Origin: Lysinibacillus halotolerans | Lineage (GTDB): Bacteria; Bacillota; Bacilli; Bacillales_A; Planococcaceae | Assembly (NCBI RefSeq): GCF_003711845.1 | Contig: NZ_RHLQ01000001.1 | Location: 1-64,000 of the forward strand | Reading direction: 5' to 3' | DNA: 64,000 bases | Part shown: in pieces, positions 8,286 through 17,585 of the stretch | Layout: each line of letters begins with the position of its first letter | How positions within the stretch are numbered: position 1 is the stretch's first letter | The notes under the pieces: model-generated | What the model saw: only the letters and a program-made list of their open reading frames with translations | The model's database searches: none | Told to the model about the DNA's origin: nothing | Position numbers and translations under genes: made by a program

Positions 8286-8651
8286 TTAAGCTTCGATACC
8301 ATATGCTGCAAAATCTTTTTTAACGTTCGCTAAAATTTGTTCGCATTCATTTACTAAATGTTTTGGGAAAACTTCATCTTCACCGTATTCAACACCGTGT
8401 GGATAATAGTATTTACCAAGAGCTGGTTTACCAATTTTTAATACAGCGCTACGATTACCAACATCCCCAGAAATGGCACTGCAAAATACGCGTAAATAAT
8501 AGCGACCTTCTTTTAAATCAAAGCGTTTATCGAAAGTCATACGATCGTAGTCCCAAGCACCGTCACATTCAAGACCGTTTTTTCCCATAACACTTACAAG
8601 AAGTTCTTGTTCAGCTGTTATATTTTCAAGTGTTTTGTTCTCAAAATACAT
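8286..8651 (-). CDS. ylbA: YugN-like family protein (YlbA position)
   Basis: 121-residue soluble protein resembling the YugN-like family. Features include the start MYFENKTLEN, a central GLECDGAWDYDRMTFDKRFD and PHGVEYGEDEVFP. The function of the family is unknown. ATG 8651 is chosen because AAAGGAGG stands 8 bases upstream; a TTG seven codons earlier would include that site. B. subtilis ylbA occupies the same place downstream of ctaG, which supports the name. Confidence 0.8.
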   Translation of the reverse strand: MYFENKTLENITAEQELLVSVMGKNGLECDGAWDYDRMTFDKRFDLKEGRYYLRVFCSAISGDVGNRSAVLKIGKPALGKYYYPHGVEYGEDEVFPKHLVNECEQILANVKKDFAAYGIEA

Positions 8652-8723
8652 TAATAAATCCTCCTTTAGCAAAATCGTACATGAAGTATACGCTCAATTT
8701 TTATAATAGAGCAAAATATCTTT

Positions 8724-8739
8724 TGTTGCAATGGCAACA
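8724..8739. repeat. Inverted repeat next to the ylbC promoter
   Basis: TGTTGC and GCAACA form a perfect 6-base inverted repeat around AATG, ending at the first base of the -35 region of the following gene. It has no T run on either strand, so an operator is more likely than a terminator. Confidence 0.4.
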
Positions 8740-8769
8740 TTGTGTCAACCACGATATTATTGATATAAT
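8740..8769 (+). promoter_or_regulatory. Probable promoter of the CAP-domain gene
   Basis: TTGTGT (8740-8745), 18 bases, TATAAT (8764-8769), about 30 bases before the start. Confidence 0.6.
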
Positions 8770-8800
8770 AGTACTAATAAAAATAAAGGATAAAGAACGC

Positions 8801-9865
8801 ATGAAAACTCTTTTTCGAATCTTAATCGTCCTGTCCTTGCTTGCAATTATCTTTTTTTACTCTTCAAACATGGAAGATAATTATGAACCATTAGAAGGAC
8901 CCAATTCATCATCACAAGTTATACCCAAAACGGATAGCGAGCCGAAAGAAATTCAAGATGCACTACCACGTCCTGAAACAGGAATATCAACACTTATCGG
9001 TAAACAAAGTAATGAATTATTAAAGCTATTTGGAGAGCCATCTCGTTATGACCGTTCGCCATATGGTTACGATTGGTGGGTATATAACGAGGATTATAAC
9101 AAATTTAGTATGTTTGCAGTGAAAGATAATAAGGTTACCCAAGCTTATAGTAGTGGTGAATTAGCAGATGTCTCTCCGTATAAAATGGGTCAATCATTGG
9201 CGGAAATTTACCAAATGACGATTATGGAGTCAGAGATTACAGCTACAATTGGTGAAAACATTTATACCTTTACATTGAGCGAAGATGATATGAATACACG
9301 GATCTTAACTAAATTAGGTGACATTTTTGCTCAACTATATATCGATAGTGAAAGTGGAAAATTGAGTGGTATACGTTTTTTAGATAGTCAAACTTTAGTT
9401 TTACACCGCCCTTATGAAATGTCCTTTGTAGGTGAGTTAATATCACCTCCAAGCCCGAATTCCTATTTAATAGAAGAAAGTAATAAAGACAGTGCAGCAC
9501 AGCTTTTCGATTTGTTAAACGTTTTTCGTGTGAACAACGATATACCAATCATTAATTATGATGTGTATGTATCAGTAGTTGCTATGCAACATAGTGAAGA
9601 TATGTATACAGAAAATTATTTATCCCATGATTCGCCGACAAATGGGTCATTAAAGGACCGATTAGAGGAAGAAGGGATTCTTTATGAAGAAGCTGAAGAA
9701 AATATTGCGACGGCTTATATTGATTCGATAGAAGCTGCCCATGGTTGGCTAAATTCTAGAACGCACCGGGAGTATATGCTTAGTAGTGATTATACCCACG
9801 TCGGTTCAGGAGTTTTTATCAATTACTATACACAAATATTTATTCAAAAAAATGAAGATGAATAA
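8801..9865 (+). CDS. ylbC: CAP-domain (SCP/PR1-like) protein YlbC
   Basis: 354-residue exported or membrane-anchored protein. Residues 5-20 form a signal/anchor helix (FRILIVLSLLAIIFFYSS). An acidic linker follows, then a CAP-associated N-terminal domain (IGKQSNELLKLFGEPSRYD...DWWVYN). A C-terminal CAP domain begins near FDLLNVFRVNN, with the cavity residues in AMQHSEDM, LSHDSP, EENIA and HREYML. CAP proteins of this type are mostly uncharacterised secreted proteins. ATG 8801 is preferred over an upstream TTG (8630), because the extra 57 residues overlap the promoter and look non-coding. Synteny equals B. subtilis ylbC. Confidence 0.87.
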   Translation: MKTLFRILIVLSLLAIIFFYSSNMEDNYEPLEGPNSSSQVIPKTDSEPKEIQDALPRPETGISTLIGKQSNELLKLFGEPSRYDRSPYGYDWWVYNEDYNKFSMFAVKDNKVTQAYSSGELADVSPYKMGQSLAEIYQMTIMESEITATIGENIYTFTLSEDDMNTRILTKLGDIFAQLYIDSESGKLSGIRFLDSQTLVLHRPYEMSFVGELISPPSPNSYLIEESNKDSAAQLFDLLNVFRVNNDIPIINYDVYVSVVAMQHSEDMYTENYLSHDSPTNGSLKDRLEEEGILYEEAEENIATAYIDSIEAAHGWLNSRTHREYMLSSDYTHVGSGVFINYYTQIFIQKNEDE

Positions 9866-9870
9866 AGTCG

Positions 9871-9902
9871 CCCTTTAGTCGAGTTGGACTAAAGGGTTTT
9901 TC
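9871..9902 (+). terminator. Terminator after ylbC
   Basis: Stem CCCTTTAGTC / GACTAAAGGG followed by five T. Confidence 0.92.
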
Positions 9903-9986
9903 GTTGTGTCCAGTCTTTTCTTAGCCTTTCACTTTTTAGTGTCACGATAAAAACCTAGGCATAAAATAGGGAAAAGGAGTGACAAC

Positions 9987-11465
9987 TTGCAACTGGCAGA
10001 ACTTTTAAAAGAATGGCCATGTACAGTAAAAGGTGGCTCAATTCGAGTTGAAGTAACTGGAATAGAGGATTATGCACAAGGTGTAAAAAAAGGCGATTTA
10101 TTTATCGTTCGTAAAGGTAGAAAATCGGATGGACTAAAATATGTTGATACGGCAATTGAAAATGGAGCAGTCGGTATAGTAATTGAAGATGAAAAACAAT
10201 TAGATACATTAAAGCTATCAGTTCCAGTAATATGGGTTCCAAATGTTTTAAAATTCATGTCGTATAGTGCTGCTAAACTAAATCATTTCCCAGCTGAAGC
10301 AATGCAAGTTATTGCTATTACAGGAACAAATGGAAAAACAACCGTCAGTCATTTTATCGGTCAACTACTACACGCACTACATAAAAATGTAATAGTGATT
10401 GGAACGAATGGAATTTATATTAATGGAGTAGAGTTACTATTAGATTATGAACATTTAACAACTTTACAACCGAAACATTTACACAGAATTTTAAAAATTG
10501 CCGTAAGTCGTGGAGTGGAATATGTTGTACTTGAAGCATCCTCCATGGGACTTGCAAAGCATCGACTAGATGATTGTGCTATTAATATAGGTGTTTTCTT
10601 AAACTTAGCAGAGGATCATATTGAAGATCACGGGTCCTATGATAAATATAAAGCAGCAAAACAAATCCTTTCCACATTATCTGAACGACTTGTTTTAAAT
10701 GGGGACGATTCGTTTTGTCGTACAGTTGGGCTTCAAGCTAAAAAGAAAAAAGCCTATTTTGGTCTAGGAAATCGGGTCGATTATCAATTGCAGCTTCTTG
10801 CAGAAGGGGTAACAACATCAACTTGCTGTCTTCAAAGTAATAAAGGGCAAAAGGTATTTTCCGTTCCATTTGTTGGTGAACATCATTTGCAAAATACGAT
10901 TGCTGCGATTACATCGGTAAGTGAACTCGGATTTCCGATTGCAGACATTTGCGAAGCAGCTGAAAAGCTTACTTTACCAAAAGGTAGGCTTGAAGCAATT
11001 CCAAATGATTTTAATTTAGATATATATATTGATTATGCCCATACCGAGGCTGCTTTACGAGCAGTATTGCAAACGTTAAATAAAACTGTAAAGAGAGATT
11101 TAATTGTTGTCTTTAGTTGTGGTGGAGATAGGGATAAACATAAACGGATTAAAATGGGCGCAGTTGCTTCGAAATATGCGAATTTCATTTATTTAACGAC
11201 TGATAATCCAAGAAGTGAGGATCCAGAACTGATTAATTCACAAATTGCAGCTGGATTTTCTCCAAAACAGCAATATGAAATGATATTGGATCGAGCAAAG
11301 GCGATTGAAACAGCTATCCTTAATGCAAAAGAAGGGGATACAATATTAATTGCTGGGAAAGGGCATGAGACGACACAAACAATTGGTACTAAAGAAATAC
11401 AATTCTCCGATTACGAATGTGTCAAGGCTGTTCTCGAAAAACGTCTTACCGATCATGTAGAATAA
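9987..11465 (+). CDS. Divergent MurE-type Mur ligase (DAP-adding signature)
   Basis: 492-residue Mur ligase most like MurE, which adds the third peptide residue to UDP-MurNAc-L-Ala-D-Glu. The ATP loop is GTNGKTT (113-119). The carbamoyl-lysine region YDKYKAAK, the C-terminal FSCGGDRDKHKR and AGKGHETTQ are MurE-like. The diamino-acid site reads DNPRSED (406-412), the signature of meso-diaminopimelate enzymes; lysine-type MurE proteins lack this Arg. Oddities: the usual N-terminal DSR motif is IEDY, the substrate motif TTPES is altered to TTLQP, and HAL of SSHAL is replaced by MGL. It starts at TTG with AAGGAG seven bases upstream. It lies alone between ylbC and ylbF, whereas the dcw cluster of this window has no murE. 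It may be a specialised second MurE or the only one. Confidence 0.85.
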   Translation: MQLAELLKEWPCTVKGGSIRVEVTGIEDYAQGVKKGDLFIVRKGRKSDGLKYVDTAIENGAVGIVIEDEKQLDTLKLSVPVIWVPNVLKFMSYSAAKLNHFPAEAMQVIAITGTNGKTTVSHFIGQLLHALHKNVIVIGTNGIYINGVELLLDYEHLTTLQPKHLHRILKIAVSRGVEYVVLEASSMGLAKHRLDDCAINIGVFLNLAEDHIEDHGSYDKYKAAKQILSTLSERLVLNGDDSFCRTVGLQAKKKKAYFGLGNRVDYQLQLLAEGVTTSTCCLQSNKGQKVFSVPFVGEHHLQNTIAAITSVSELGFPIADICEAAEKLTLPKGRLEAIPNDFNLDIYIDYAHTEAALRAVLQTLNKTVKRDLIVVFSCGGDRDKHKRIKMGAVASKYANFIYLTTDNPRSEDPELINSQIAAGFSPKQQYEMILDRAKAIETAILNAKEGDTILIAGKGHETTQTIGTKEIQFSDYECVKAVLEKRLTDHVE

Positions 11466-11623
11466 CTATTTTTTCGTTCAACTTTCTTCTCTATTATTAA
11501 TCATTCAAACAATTCGATACAACGCAATTAACATGTTAAAATATACTAATAACATAATTATAAGCCATTGTTATACAAACATGATTCAAATTCTGCTATG
11601 ATAATATCAGATTGGAGGAAATA

Positions 11624-12073
11624 ATGGTGATAATGACATCAGAATGGGCCTTCATTTTAGATGAAGCAGATGAATTGAGTGCAATGCTCCTCTCTTCAGA
11701 ACAAGCTCAAAAGTTACGTAATGCTTATCATGATGTTTATAGTAATGAAGATCTTGTAGAGCAAATACGAGCATTTACACGAATGAAAGAACAATATGAG
11801 GATGTACAACGTTTTGGTAAATATCATCCTGATTATCATACAATCATGAAAAAAATTCGCGAACAAAAACGAAATCTTGATTTAGATAAACGTGTTGCGA
11901 GTTTAAAACTAGCAGAGAACGATTTCCAAGATTTATTGGATGAAATTAGTTTAATTATTGGAAAATCTGTTTCTGAAGCAGTTAAAGTACCTGTAAGTAA
12001 CCCTTTCTTTGCAACAAATTCTTCCTGTGGAAGTGGTTGTGGTAGCGGAGGAAGCTGTTCTTGCTCAGCATAA
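11624..12073 (+). CDS. ylbF: YlbF/RicF family regulator with Cys-rich tail
   Basis: 149-residue helical protein of the YlbF/YmcA (Com_YlbF) family. In B. subtilis RicF (YlbF), RicA and RicT form a complex with two [4Fe-4S] clusters that directs RNase Y processing and influences competence, biofilm and sporulation. The helical body covers roughly residues 10-115. The tail has five cysteines in a Ser/Gly-rich stretch (CGSGCGSGGSCSCSA), consistent with cluster binding. The start is ATG 11624 with TTGGAGG just upstream; a TTG within that ribosome site would add four residues. Confidence 0.9.
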   Translation: MVIMTSEWAFILDEADELSAMLLSSEQAQKLRNAYHDVYSNEDLVEQIRAFTRMKEQYEDVQRFGKYHPDYHTIMKKIREQKRNLDLDKRVASLKLAENDFQDLLDEISLIIGKSVSEAVKVPVSNPFFATNSSCGSGCGSGGSCSCSA

Positions 12074-12076
12074 TGG

Positions 12077-12109
12077 AAAAAGGGTAACTTCGAAAAGTTG
12101 CCCTTTTTT
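12077..12109. terminator. Bidirectional terminator between ylbF and the GDPD gene
   Basis: Stem AAAAAGGGTAACTT / AAGTTGCCCTTTTT with loop CGAA. T runs on both strands, so it can serve both convergent genes. Confidence 0.9.
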
Positions 12110-12150
12110 AAGAGTAGATTAAGTCTTTTTGACTTCATCTACTCTTTTTT
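12110..12150 (+). terminator. Second hairpin terminator, overlapping the GDPD gene end
   Basis: Stem AAGAGTAGATTAAGTC / GACTTCATCTACTCTT (one mismatch) followed by T6 on the plus strand. It includes the last codons of the convergent GDPD gene. Confidence 0.7.
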
Positions 12151-13071
12151 GTCTTTATTTCGTTCCTCTTCTAATTGCTGTAATAATGGTACGGCGATAT
12201 CCGGTCGATCAGTTACAATTCCTTTTGCCCCTAATTTAATTAAACGTTCCATCGTATTAGGATCGTTAATCGTCCAAAAATGAACTGGGATATTCAGTTT
12301 TCCAAGAAATTGAATAAATTTTGATGACTCTAAAGAGACGACACCAAATTTTGTTGGAATTTGAAAAACATCCACCTTTGGATGATATAAATGGCCAAAT
12401 TGACTAGTAAATGCTGTAAACGCTTTTCTTACATCATTTTCTCCAGCCCCTAAAGCAACTTGATTTTGGGCATATAAATTAAAACGATCAACTTGCTCAC
12501 TATAGAAGCTTGTCACAACAATACGGTTTTCAGCTCCGAATTCCTCAATAAGACGCCATAATTTTGATGGCATTAAACTACCTTCGTAACTATCTGGTCC
12601 ATCTTTAATGTCAATATTAATGTACATATTCGGATAAATTTCAAATAATTCCCGTAATGTTACGATTTCAACTTTTTGTTCACGATAAGGGAAGTTTCCC
12701 TCTAAATCTTCGAAGTGATATCCGAAGTTTAATTGTTTTAACTCTTCAATTGTTAAATCTTTAACAAAACCGGCACCATTACTTGTACGGTCTACTGTTT
12801 CATCATGAAAGACAACAATTTCCTCATCTTTTGTTAAACGAATATCGATTTCGAAACCATCGACACCTAAAGATACAGCTTTTTCAAAGGCAATCATTGT
12901 ATGTTCAGGGGCTAGGTGAGAGCCACCACGATGTGCAAGAACGATTGGATGAGTATGTTGTAAAACTTCCTTATCTTCTCTTTTTTGTGGCTTTGATATC
13001 GCTTTGCTTCCGGCCCATGCTGCTGCACTGGCAGCAGCAATTGCAATCGCAACTTTCGTTTTCTTTCCCAT
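12139..13071 (-). CDS. Glycerophosphodiester phosphodiesterase
   Basis: 310-residue GDPD-family enzyme that hydrolyses glycerophosphodiesters to glycerol-3-phosphate and an alcohol. An N-terminal hydrophobic stretch (KVAIAIAAASAAAWAG) anchors or exports it. The catalytic set is visible: HRGG (His), PEHT, the metal ligands in GFEIDIRLTKD and VVFHD, and KDG in INIDIKDGPD. The C-terminal strand FWTINDP and GIVTDRPD complete the TIM barrel. GGAGG stands before ATG. The usual order in B. subtilis does not have this gene between ylbF and ylbG, so it is a local insertion. Substrate is unknown. Confidence 0.92.
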   Translation of the reverse strand: MGKKTKVAIAIAAASAAAWAGSKAISKPQKREDKEVLQHTHPIVLAHRGGSHLAPEHTMIAFEKAVSLGVDGFEIDIRLTKDEEIVVFHDETVDRTSNGAGFVKDLTIEELKQLNFGYHFEDLEGNFPYREQKVEIVTLRELFEIYPNMYINIDIKDGPDSYEGSLMPSKLWRLIEEFGAENRIVVTSFYSEQVDRFNLYAQNQVALGAGENDVRKAFTAFTSQFGHLYHPKVDVFQIPTKFGVVSLESSKFIQFLGKLNIPVHFWTINDPNTMERLIKLGAKGIVTDRPDIAVPLLQQLEEERNKDKKE

Positions 13072-13283
13072 TGAGATCCTCCTTCATAATGGAACAGTTC
13101 AATTATATAATTTCATATTTCAGATGAATACCATTCTATTTTATTTTTGTGAATGAATAGTTAAAAACAAGTTAACTCTATAAAGATGATTATAACGGAA
13201 ATTCTTCTCCCGTGTCACTAAACTCTGTTGCTAACAAAATTGACATTATGGTATGCTTTTATGTAAGAAATGAGGGAATTGAA

Positions 13284-13556
13284 ATGCAGGAACGACAAGG
13301 TTTAATTGTTTATGTTCACCAGCTAAAACATGCAAAAAGTTTAAGAAAATATGGACATGTTCATTATATTTCTCGAAAGTTAAAATATGTCGTCATTTAT
13401 TGTAATCGGGATGAGATACAATCAACGTTGAATAAAATACAACGTCTTCCATTTGTGAAAGACGTTGTTGAATCGTTTCGTCCATTTTTAAAAACTGAGT
13501 TTGAAAATGCGAAACCGGATAAAGCAAAAGAATATGATTATAAAGTAGGTTTATAA
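13284..13556 (+). CDS. ylbG: YlbG (DUF2129) protein
   Basis: 90-residue cytoplasmic protein of the DUF2129/YlbG family, the same length as B. subtilis YlbG. It opens with [39 protein letters not shown], characteristic of the family, and ends with a charged tail. Function is unknown. ATG 13284 has GAGGG 7 bases upstream; longer in-frame starts lack a ribosome site. The pairing with ylbF is conserved apart from the GDPD gene. Confidence 0.9.
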   Translation: MQERQGLIVYVHQLKHAKSLRKYGHVHYISRKLKYVVIYCNRDEIQSTLNKIQRLPFVKDVVESFRPFLKTEFENAKPDKAKEYDYKVGL

Positions 13557-13579
13557 TTGCGAGGAAACCAAGATCATTC

Positions 13580-13969
13580 TTATTGCTTTGGTGGGATGAA
13601 ATGATTCATTCTTAAAATACCGATTAAATGTTGATAGAACAAAACGGTTTCAGAGTAGAATGAAGAATGCTTAATTTCCATTGGAATAGCTTTTTTTCCT
13701 ATTTCACTTAATGTTTCTTCAAATATTTCAAGTCTTTTAGAAGGGTTTTCCGGTGTATATGGAATCCCTTCACGACAAATATAAATAGGCATAAATTTGC
13801 TATCCCCAACAGGTTTCAATGCTACAGCAATTGATGCGACTTTTTTGTCGCCTTTAGTTGAAATAAAAATAAAAGCATTATGGAATCTGTTTTCGTTTGT
13901 TTTAATGAGTTCGCAAAGTTCATAAATATCTCCATAACCTTGTCCTAATTCAATAAATTGTTGAATCAA
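13580..13969 (-). CDS. Conserved Bacillales protein of unknown function
   Basis: 129-residue soluble protein on the opposite strand to its neighbours. I recognise it as a conserved Bacillales family found near ylbG, sometimes mislabelled methylthioribose kinase (I believe DUF7147). It has FIELGQGYGDIYELCELIK at the start, a central PIYICREGIPYTPENPSKR and a C-terminal FYQHLIGILRMNHFIPP. No catalytic motif is evident. It is convergent with ylbG, with only 23 bases between stops and no clear hairpin. Confidence 0.65.
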   Translation of the reverse strand: MIQQFIELGQGYGDIYELCELIKTNENRFHNAFIFISTKGDKKVASIAVALKPVGDSKFMPIYICREGIPYTPENPSKRLEIFEETLSEIGKKAIPMEIKHSSFYSETVLFYQHLIGILRMNHFIPPKQ

Positions 13970-14023
13970 CTTTCACACATCCTTTCCGATAACAATAGTA
14001 TCACGATGTAGGGGGTTAGGCAC

Positions 14024-15436
14024 ATGAAATATGCAATAAGTTTTTTTGGAGTGCTTATTGCTTCAATAAGTGTGATGCTTTTTTTTCAGTATCAAGTTTA
14101 TTCCGACAAGCTCGAGTCAGGGGATGGTAATTTCTCATATACTCAAGAAATTGATATCACCTACCGGAGCGGAAACTTAGATATTCGTCATCAGTTTCAC
14201 AATTTACCAAGTGGAACGATTAACATTCAATGGCCAAATTTAGCTGTAAGCCCTGATTGTTTTATGGATTCTGCTAATAGTTGTAATCGTTTAAGCGAAG
14301 ATAAGACGAAGTTTGAATCGGGAGAAGGACATAGTCAAGCTTTATCATACATAATTCCTTTGGAAGGTGATTTAACTTCTCAACAGTTTTTAAAAGATAT
14401 ATTTGTCAACCTTTCCAATGGTGAGGCTACATATTCAACAGTACATATTTCAACTGATAATGATGTAAAAGGTAGTTGGGTAACTGGGTTACCGTTAATC
14501 GGAGAACAATCCTTGTCCCTTGTTAATTATTCAATGTTTAGTGGTGCTGGTGGAGTTCATGAGCTCTATTGGCAAGTTGGTGATTTAACGGTACAACAAC
14601 TATCTGATCATTTCTCTTTTTATTCTTCTAATCCTTTGTCACCAGATCTTACGAAGCAATTAAAATCTTCGAAGTTATTATCAGATGAACATATTGCCAT
14701 TGTACAAGCTAAAAATGTGGATGGACAAGGAGAAAGAGTTTTATTTCTAGAAGATTTTTCGTTGGAATCAATTTTGGAAAATATTCCTCTATTCCAAGTG
14801 GCTAAAAACTATCAATTAAATGAAAACCCAAGATGGTTACGGGAAGTGGTTACTTCATTTTTAACCGATTCTATAATCGGTGGGGACAAGGCAAAGGAAA
14901 TGGTTAATACTTTAACAACTAACATGTCAGATGATCAATTATCAAGTTGGGTGGAGAAGTTAAAATCGTTAAAAGGTGAAAAAATTTCTTCAGAAATATT
15001 AGATAAAGAATTATCATCTATTTTTGACCTTCATACAAAATATTTTACAATGAATGAGAAAATGGATGGGGTTTATCCTTTACTATTTCTTGATAGTAGA
15101 GAAATTTATTTGAACTCTGAAAAAATACTTGATGGGGATATCGTGTATAAAGATAGTATGTTGTTCTATCCAGCAGATGCTGTTCTGAAAAAGCTCGGCT
15201 TTAAAACTTCAGTGGGAAAAAATGGATACTACGTAGAAAATGAATCGAATCGATACAGATTCCCACAAAACTATGGATTTTATGTTTATAATGAACAACG
15301 GTATAATACAACGTCAGAGCCAATCACAATCATTGCTGGGACATATTATATTGAAGAAAACTCGTTAAAAAAATTATTCAATGTGGAAATTACTAAGAAT
15401 GATACAACCATTACGATAAATAGCTACAGCAATTAA
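14024..15436 (+). CDS. Exported protein of unknown function with C-terminal stalk-like domain
   Basis: 470-residue protein whose main function I do not recognise. Residues 4-26 form a signal or anchor helix (AISFFGVLIASISVMLFFQYQVY). The first half is rich in beta strands with two cysteines near 80 (SPDCFMDSANSCN). A helical middle part follows. The last 110 residues (LLFLDSREIYLNSEKILDGDIVYKDSMLFYPADAVLKKLG...TITI) have the layout of the copper-amine-oxidase N-terminal/stalk domain common in secreted Firmicute proteins. That domain call is by pattern only. RBS GGGGG lies 12 bases before ATG. It is followed after 21 bases by rsmD, with no visible terminator, so it probably heads an rsmD-coaD unit. 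B. subtilis has no such gene here. Confidence 0.75.
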   Translation: MKYAISFFGVLIASISVMLFFQYQVYSDKLESGDGNFSYTQEIDITYRSGNLDIRHQFHNLPSGTINIQWPNLAVSPDCFMDSANSCNRLSEDKTKFESGEGHSQALSYIIPLEGDLTSQQFLKDIFVNLSNGEATYSTVHISTDNDVKGSWVTGLPLIGEQSLSLVNYSMFSGAGGVHELYWQVGDLTVQQLSDHFSFYSSNPLSPDLTKQLKSSKLLSDEHIAIVQAKNVDGQGERVLFLEDFSLESILENIPLFQVAKNYQLNENPRWLREVVTSFLTDSIIGGDKAKEMVNTLTTNMSDDQLSSWVEKLKSLKGEKISSEILDKELSSIFDLHTKYFTMNEKMDGVYPLLFLDSREIYLNSEKILDGDIVYKDSMLFYPADAVLKKLGFKTSVGKNGYYVENESNRYRFPQNYGFYVYNEQRYNTTSEPITIIAGTYYIEENSLKKLFNVEITKNDTTITINSYSN

Positions 15437-15457
15437 CAATAAAGGCAAGGTGATCAT

Positions 15458-16530
<1,073 letters not shown>

Positions 16531-16532
16531 AT

Positions 16533-16573
16533 AAAATCGACAAAATCACAAAGATGATTTTGTCGATTTTTTT
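16533..16573. terminator. Terminator between coaD and ylbJ
   Basis: Stem AAAATCGACAAAATCA / TGATTTTGTCGATTTT with a six-base loop and T run on the plus strand. A runs on the left give a T run on the minus strand too, but ylbJ ends inside it. Confidence 0.88.
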
Positions 16574-17480
16574 ATAGAAATAGTAGGTAGAAAAGGGTTG
16601 GAATAAGAAGGGTATAGCAAAGTCTCATGAAAAAGTATGGTTTTAACGACAGTTTCTCCGTTTTTGCAATAACAGCAACTTGCATATGAATGCTTAAACT
16701 TTGACTAGTTAAAAAAGTTGCTAAAATTACTAGAAGTAAGGTTGGTTGATTCGAAAATAGTTCTTGTCCAATTTTTAAACCGTTTGTCATCTCTAGCATT
16801 GCTGCTATAAGAAGCATCAGATTATTATGTATGTCTGGGAAAAAGCTTTTAACAGAATGCATGACAACCGTGTAAATCGTCGTGAAAAAAATAATGGTAG
16901 ATCCAACGACTAATACAGTCGGTATACTATCTTTAATACTGCTAGTAAAAGGATTCAATTGGTTACTAGGTGGAACAGCAGAAGTAAAGTCGCTTTCCTT
17001 TTCTCGACGACAGTAATAGTAAGCTCCGGTTAAAATAATGATCGAAACGGCATGATATAAAATTAAAAATTTCCAGCTAAATGCAGTATTATTTAATAAA
17101 TCGTTCCCAACAAAGCCTAAAACGAATAATGGGCTTGGACTATGACAAATACTTAAAAGGATGTTTGCTTCACGAAGGGAAATTTGATTGCTTTTTTTCA
17201 AATAAGTAATAGTCGCAGCACCAGTTGGAAAACCACCAAGGGCACTAATACCATAAGTTTTAAAATATAATTTGAATCTAGAAGAAGATTTACTTTTTGT
17301 TGGTGTTAATCGTATAAACCATTGGGTTAATATTAAATATGGCAATAGATATGGAAAGAGTGCCTCCATAAAAAGTTCTACCCCTAAATCCGTACCTTCA
17401 TGGGCGATTCCTGGGAAAAGTAGTAGCAAGCAAATCAACAATATACAAATCAATAGATAAAGTAGTGGAATAAGCATCAT
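16572..17480 (-). CDS. ylbJ: Sporulation membrane protein YlbJ (SpoVV-like)
   Basis: 302-residue polytopic membrane protein at the ylbJ position between coaD and ylbL. YlbJ (renamed SpoVV) is made in the mother cell and moves dipicolinic acid across the outer forespore membrane in B. subtilis. Family features visible are the gate-type repeat GGFPTGAATITYLKK and ICHSPSPLFVLGFVG. The protein is shorter than B. subtilis YlbJ (about 400 residues). It starts directly with a hydrophobic helix, so either the N-terminal part is dispensable or the lineage has a compact form. No upstream in-frame extension is evident. It is divergent from ylbL. Confidence 0.8.
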   Translation of the reverse strand: MMLIPLLYLLICILLICLLLLFPGIAHEGTDLGVELFMEALFPYLLPYLILTQWFIRLTPTKSKSSSRFKLYFKTYGISALGGFPTGAATITYLKKSNQISLREANILLSICHSPSPLFVLGFVGNDLLNNTAFSWKFLILYHAVSIIILTGAYYYCRREKESDFTSAVPPSNQLNPFTSSIKDSIPTVLVVGSTIIFFTTIYTVVMHSVKSFFPDIHNNLMLLIAAMLEMTNGLKIGQELFSNQPTLLLVILATFLTSQSLSIHMQVAVIAKTEKLSLKPYFFMRLCYTLLIPTLFYLLFL

Positions 17481-17585
17481 CTCTTTTCAAATTTTTGTTT
17501 TCCATTTAAGCAAATGCTAAACTAATATATGCGACACTTGAATAAAATAGTCTATAAAAGGTAACTTCAGGAGGTGCCATACATA

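Noticed and set aside
9938-9966. CATAAAAT with an upstream GTCAC considered as sigma-E or sigma-K promoter of the MurE-like gene.
   Set aside because: The -35 does not match sigma-E and the spacing is short for sigma-K; kept only as a hint in the finding.
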